NCBI GenBank assembly: GCA_025558095.1
Contig: JAIVFI010000025.1
Coordinates: forward strand, 248,001-312,000
Source of the DNA: Hyaloraphidium curvatum
Taxonomy: Eukaryota > Monoblepharomycota > Hyaloraphidiomycetes > Hyaloraphidiales > Hyaloraphidiaceae
Reading direction: 5' to 3'
DNA: 64,000 nt
Shown here: piece after piece, positions 52,261 to 64,000 of the stretch
Numbering within the stretch: the first letter of the stretch is position 1
Layout: every line of letters begins with the position of its first letter
The notes under the pieces: model-generated
Seen by the model: the letters and a program-made list of their open reading frames with translations, nothing else
Told to the model about the DNA's origin: nothing
Databases searched by the model: none
Made by a program: the position numbers and the translations under genes

Positions 52261-53907
52261 ATGTCCCTCCTATCGCCGTTGATGTGCCTGCCCGGCCTGG
52301 CCACGTCGTGCTTCTGCTGCGCCGGCGGCGCCGGGATGCGGCTGGCCACCCGCAACGGCAGGCTCAACTCGTCCACCGGCACCCGCGTGGCCTACGCTTC
52401 CCTGTTCCTGCTGACAAGCGTCGTGGCCTGGATCATGGAGAGCGACTGGGTCATCTCCCAGCTCGACAAGATCGCCCTGGGCTACCTGAAGCAGCGCTGC
52501 GCAGAGAACGTCTGCTACGGCACCCTCGCCGTCTACCGGCTGATGTTCGCGTCTTCGCTGTTCCACATCGTGCTCGGTACGCGCAGCGGGGCTGTCGTGC
52601 AACCGGGCCCCCGCTGAACGGAGGTCCGCTGCAGCCCTGGTCATGATCGGGCAGCACGACAGCAAGGGTCCGCGAGGCGCGATCCAGAACGGATACTGGG
52701 GCCCAAAGATCCTGGCGGTCATCGTACTGACCGTGCTGGCCTTCTTCGTCCCCAACGGCTTCTTCATCGTCTGGGGCTCGTACATTGCCCTGGCGGGGGC
52801 CGCCGTGTTCATGCTGTTCCAAATGTTCCTGCTGGTGGACTTTGCCCACACCGTGGCCGAGGGCCTGCTCGGTGGGTATATCCGTGAATCTGCAGCTCGC
52901 CGAGGCTCGCCGAACTCATTGCGCCGCCCGCAGAGCGCTGGGAGACAACCGAGGAGAAAAAGTGGATGGTCCTGCTGGCCGGGGGCACCCTGCTCGGCCT
53001 CCTCGTCGCGCTGGCCATGACCATCGTGGCCTACATCTTTTTCGGGCAGTCGGGCTGCCAGCTGAACCAGACCCTGATTTCGCTCAACCTGATCTTCTGC
53101 CTCGCCGTCGCCGTGGTGTCGGTCCACCCCGAGGTCCAGGCCGTGAACCCCAAGTCGGGCCTGGCCCAGGCGACCATCGTCATCGTCTATGCGACCTACC
53201 TCATCTGCAGCGCTCTGGTAGGTCGCTGCCACGTTGCCGTGGGAGCCCCTTCAACCGTCGCTCTGTCAGTCGAGCGAGCCCGTTGACCTCGAGAAGGAAC
53301 CCGTCTGCAACCTCCTCGCCAAGAGCGGCGGCTTCAAGACCTCCACCATCATCTTCGGCGCGATGCTGACCTTTGTTTCGATCGCCTACTCGACGACTCG
53401 GGCAGCGTCGAACCGCCTCTCCCTGGGCGAAGAGTCGGACGCTCAGGGCAGCCGCGCGGCGCTGTACGCGGCGGTGGAGAGCGGCGCTTTGCCGGCGTCC
53501 GCACTGGACGAGGACAACGAGGAGGAGGACGACAAGGCGGGAGAGTCGTCGGACGACGAGAGGAACGGGACGGCGTACAGCTACAGCTTCTTCCACGGTT
53601 GGCGCAGCGGATTGCGCTCGTGGTGCCCTTGCTGACCCGCCTATCCGCGCCGCCAGTCACCTTTGCGCTCGCTGGGATGTACGTTGCTATGCTCGTGACG
53701 AACGTGGGTTTCTCTGCGGTTGCGTGGTGTCATCGCTGACCCCGCAGCGCACAGTGGAACACCGTCTCGTCGTCCGAGGGACTTACGACAGTCGGCACGG
53801 GCTGGGCGAGCGTTTGGGTTCGCACGGTCACGAACTGGATCGTGTTGCTGCTCTATTGCTGGACTTTGCTCGGGCCCGTTCTCCTGCCCGATCGGGAGTT
53901 CTTCTAA
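52261..53907 (+). CDS. SERINC: Serine incorporator (SERINC/TMS1) family membrane protein
   Basis: Polytopic membrane protein implicated in lipid scrambling and in serine-lipid synthesis. The start MSLLSPLMCLPGLATSCFCC has the Cys-rich beginning typical of the family. The order is VAYASLFLLTSVVAWIMESD, CYGTLAVYRLMFASSLFHIV, NGYWGPKILAVIVLTVLAFF, VFMLFQMFLLVDFAHTVAEG, LNQTLISLNLIFCLAVAVVS, then a loop and SFFH. The C-terminal part contains FALAGMYVAMLVTN, and then VTNWIVLLLYCWTLLGPVLL. The FQ.FLLVDFAH and NW..LLY.W.LL.P segments are SERINC signatures. A long acidic loop (DEDNEEEDDKAGESSDDERN) lies before the last helices. About five introns of 40-60 nt. Convergent with Miro, 52 bp between stops. 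Confidence 0.93.
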
Positions 53908-53959
53908 GACGCTCTTTACATGGCATTCAGATTCATCATCATGTTGTAAATGTTCATCG

Positions 53960-61507
<7,548 letters not shown>

Positions 61508-61832
61508 TTTAATCTGAGCAGTTGTGTAGCGACCGCGATTGAAACTGATTGGGGCGTGCGAGATGGGGACGACGGGACGGCCGCGGTGCCATCACTTGAG
61601 CGGTCGAGAAACCCCACCCCACCGCGTCCGAAGCGATTCGCCCTCGCAGCCTTGTTTAAGGCCGCCCGGATCCGTAGCATCAAAGGCGGCCCGGTCACGG
61701 AGGCCGCGGCGCACAGGGACGCCCACGCCCGACGCGCTCTGGTGCCCTTCCCATGTTGAGCAGTGAGTGGCCCCGCGCGCTTCAGTTGCAGCCGCGGCTC
61801 ACGGATCTGGCGCCGGTGCGCAGCGGAAAACA
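61508..61832. other. Intergenic region TMEM94 / importin alpha
   Basis: 325 bp with the importin alpha promoter. A 67-codon plus-strand frame (61556-61759) containing KRFALAALFKAARIRSIKGG could be a small protein or an upstream open frame, but nothing else supports it. Confidence 0.4.
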
Positions 61833-63830
61833 TGGACCGATCCAGCAAGGCGAATCCCGAGCGTGCGCAGCAGGTGGGCGGCTCGCCGCGTCGTTTCGGG
61901 AAAAGGGGACCAACGCGTACCCCCGAAACCGCAGTACAAGAACAGGGGCCAGCTCAAAGCCGATGAGCTCAGAAGGCGGCGGGAGGATGCGGCTGTGGAG
62001 ATCCGGAAGCAGAAGCGCGAGGAGTCGCTGGCCAAGCGGCGGAATCTGCAGCCCTTTGCTGACTCGGCGTCGGACGCGGAGGATGACGGCTCGGGCTCGC
62101 TGATGTCGGGCGGCCAGCTGTCGGACCAGTTGCCGCAGATGGTGTCGGACGTGTTTTCGGAGGACCCGGAACTGCAGCTCCAGGCGACGGCCAAGTTCCG
62201 GAAGCTGCTGTCGAAGGAACGGAACCCGCCCATCGAGGAGGTCATCAACTGCGGCGTCATTCCCCGCTTCGTCGAGTTTCTTCGCAGCCCGCATTCTCAA
62301 GTTCAGGTGCGCGGCGGCTCCGGACCCGCTTCGAACAGTCTGACCATGGCATTCCAGTTCGAGGCGGCTTGGGCCCTGACCAACATCGCTTCCGGATCTT
62401 CGCAACAGACTCAGACCGTGATTGAGCACGGTGCGGTGCCGATCTTTGTTGAACTGCTCCGCTCTCCCGTGCCGGATGTTCGCGAGCAGGTGGGCTGTGC
62501 ACTCCGAAACAGCGGCACGTGCTTGACCGGTCATTGGGCAGGCCGTCTGGGCGCTCGGCAACATTGCTGGCGACCACCCTCGCTGCCGCGACTTTGTCCT
62601 GGTCGCCGGAGCCCTGAAGCCGCTGCTGGACATCCTGAACGAGCCGACCAACAAGCTATCGATGCTGCGGAACGCGACTTGGACCCTGTCCAACCTCTGC
62701 CGCGGCAAGTCCCCGCAGCCGGATTGGAACCAGGTGGGCGTGTGCGGTGCTTTCCCTCGCGTGCACGCATCCTTACGTTGGGCCGCGTCAGATCTCCCCC
62801 GCGCTGCCCGTGCTGGCGAAGCTCATTTACGCGAACGACGAGGAGGTCCTCACGGACGCGTGCTGGGCAATCTCCTACCTGTCGGACGGCTCGAACGAAA
62901 AGATCCAGGCCGTGATCGAAAGCGGCGTGTGCAGGCGGCTTGTGGAACTTCTCATGTGAGGCGGCCGGCCGATGGGTGCGCGGCGTTCTCATTCTTTCTT
63001 CAGGCACCCGTCGTACACTGTCCAGACCCCGGCGCTCAGGTCGGTCGGAAACATCGTGACCGGAGACGACGTGCAGACCCAGGTGGTGGTCAACTGCGGG
63101 GCCCTGCAAGCGTTGCTCGCGCTGCTGGCTAGCCCTAAGGACGGCATCAGGAAGGAGGCCTGCTGGACCATCTCCAACATCACCGCGGGCAACCCGAACC
63201 AGATCCAGGTACTGCACTGTTGTCTCGACTGGCTTACAGCTCCTCACTCCTTGTCCTGCAGGCCGTCATCGATGCCAACCTGATACCGCCACTGATCGAC
63301 ATCCTCCAGCATGGGGACTTCAAAACAAAGAAGGAAGCCTGCTGGGCGATTTCCAACGCGACTTCGGGGGGTCTGGCGCGGCCGGAGCAGATCCGGTATC
63401 TCGTCAGCCAGGGTTGCATCAAGCCGCTGTGCGACCTACTCGTGTCCGGCGACAACAAGATCATCCAGGTCGCGCTCGATGGGCTGGAGAACATCCTCAA
63501 GGTCGGCGAGATCGACAAGCCGCAGACAGAGGGCGTGAACCGGATGGCGCTCTACATCGAGGAGTGCGGAGGCATGGAGAAGATTCACCAGCTGCAGATC
63601 CACGACAACGTGGAGATCTACAAAAAGGCTTACGGGATCATCGACAAGTACTTCAACGACGAGGACGAGGACACTGGCCTGGCCCCGGACGTGGACCAGT
63701 CGACCGGCCAGTTTGCCTTCCCCTCGGACGGGATGATGAACATTCCGCAGGTGCGTCTGCGGTGCGGATTGCAGGGATGTCCCTCACGGTTTCGCTCCCC
63801 ATCCAGGGCGGCTTCCAATTCAACCAATGA
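61833..63830 (+). CDS. KPNA: Importin subunit alpha (karyopherin alpha)
   Basis: Adaptor binding classical nuclear localisation signals and importin beta. Exon 1 ([14 protein letters not shown]) is joined by a phase-0 intron to the importin-beta-binding domain: [20 protein letters not shown], then [16 protein letters not shown]. About ten ARM repeats follow with the NLS-groove Trp/Asn pairs: [110 protein letters not shown], and [13 protein letters not shown]. The acidic C-terminal region ([12 protein letters not shown]) is joined by a last intron to GGFQFNQ. Seven introns. The order and spacing are those of KPNA1/5/6-type and plant/fungal importin alpha. About 530 residues, normal length. Confidence 0.96.
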
Positions 63831-64000
63831 GCGATGCCAGGCGTGCCGGCAGAGCGCAGCCGGCGCGCGGCGGAATCTTGGTCTGCTGCATGGACATGCT
63901 GTCGCCTCTCGGGTCCCCAACCCCCCACTCCTCCCCCCCTCCCTCCCCTCCCCTTGGGATAGAACCTGGTATATGGCTGTACAATTCAAAAGAAGCATTT
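63831..64000. other. Importin alpha downstream region
   Basis: No gene seen. A pyrimidine run (ccccccctccctcccctccc) lies at about 63930-63955. The 3' UTR and polyadenylation site of importin alpha are presumably here. Confidence 0.4.

Overview
The window is nuclear DNA of a compact, intron-rich, GC-rich eukaryote. The evidence is split reading frames joined by GT-AG introns of roughly 45-65 nt, mitochondrial presequences, SR splicing proteins, a spliced 40S protein gene, and LINE and Ty1/copia retroelements. The lineage is not resolved. The gene set includes an ERMES subunit (Mdm12), kynureninase, a PPZ-like phosphatase with a myristoylation signal, SNAPC1, a GLTSCR1-like protein, Tubby, TMEM94 and EMC10. 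Together these argue against a land plant and, because Mdm12 is absent from animals, against an animal. A free-living protist or an early opisthokont/amoebozoan-like organism fits best (inference).

Left arm (1-16.6 kb): a truncated unknown gene, TFIIH p62, COX10, Ytm1/WDR12, eIF4E, 3-phosphoglycerate dehydrogenase, an RBM39-type splicing factor, an eIF4E-binding (4E-T-like) protein, SNAPC1, a GLTSCR1-like protein, an SREK1-type splicing factor and mitoribosomal mS41.

Centre (about 16.7-29.95 kb): a retroelement island. One LINE family (LINE-A, minus strand, about 29.1 to 22.2 kb) is interrupted by an opposite-strand LINE-B and by a young Ty1/copia element (24588-28318) with 224-bp LTRs and a GTGTC target duplication. 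A 1.9-kb piece of this nest recurs almost identically at 17.7-19.6 kb. There are also a 61-bp minisatellite and a fragment of a second copia-like element.

Right arm (29.95-63.8 kb): ribosomal protein eS4, ALG5, EMC10, kynureninase, pyruvate dehydrogenase E2, phosphoserine phosphatase, coactosin, Mdm12, complex I 75-kDa subunit, Tubby, INTS7, a PPZ-like phosphatase, SERINC, Miro/Gem1, TMEM94 and importin alpha.

Genes are packed in alternating orientation. Many convergent stop codons lie 12-70 bp apart, and some divergent start codons only 28-36 bp apart. Functional themes recur: serine synthesis (PGDH and phosphoserine phosphatase), mitochondria-ER contact (Mdm12 and Miro), cap-dependent translation (eIF4E and a 4E-binding protein), respiration and pyruvate oxidation (COX10, NDUFS1, E2) and RNA polymerase II/snRNA functions (TFIIH p62, SNAPC1, INTS7). 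No bacterial-type operon, CRISPR array or defence locus was seen. The most unusual structures are the nested retroelements and the duplicated lipoyl-domain exon set of the E2 gene.
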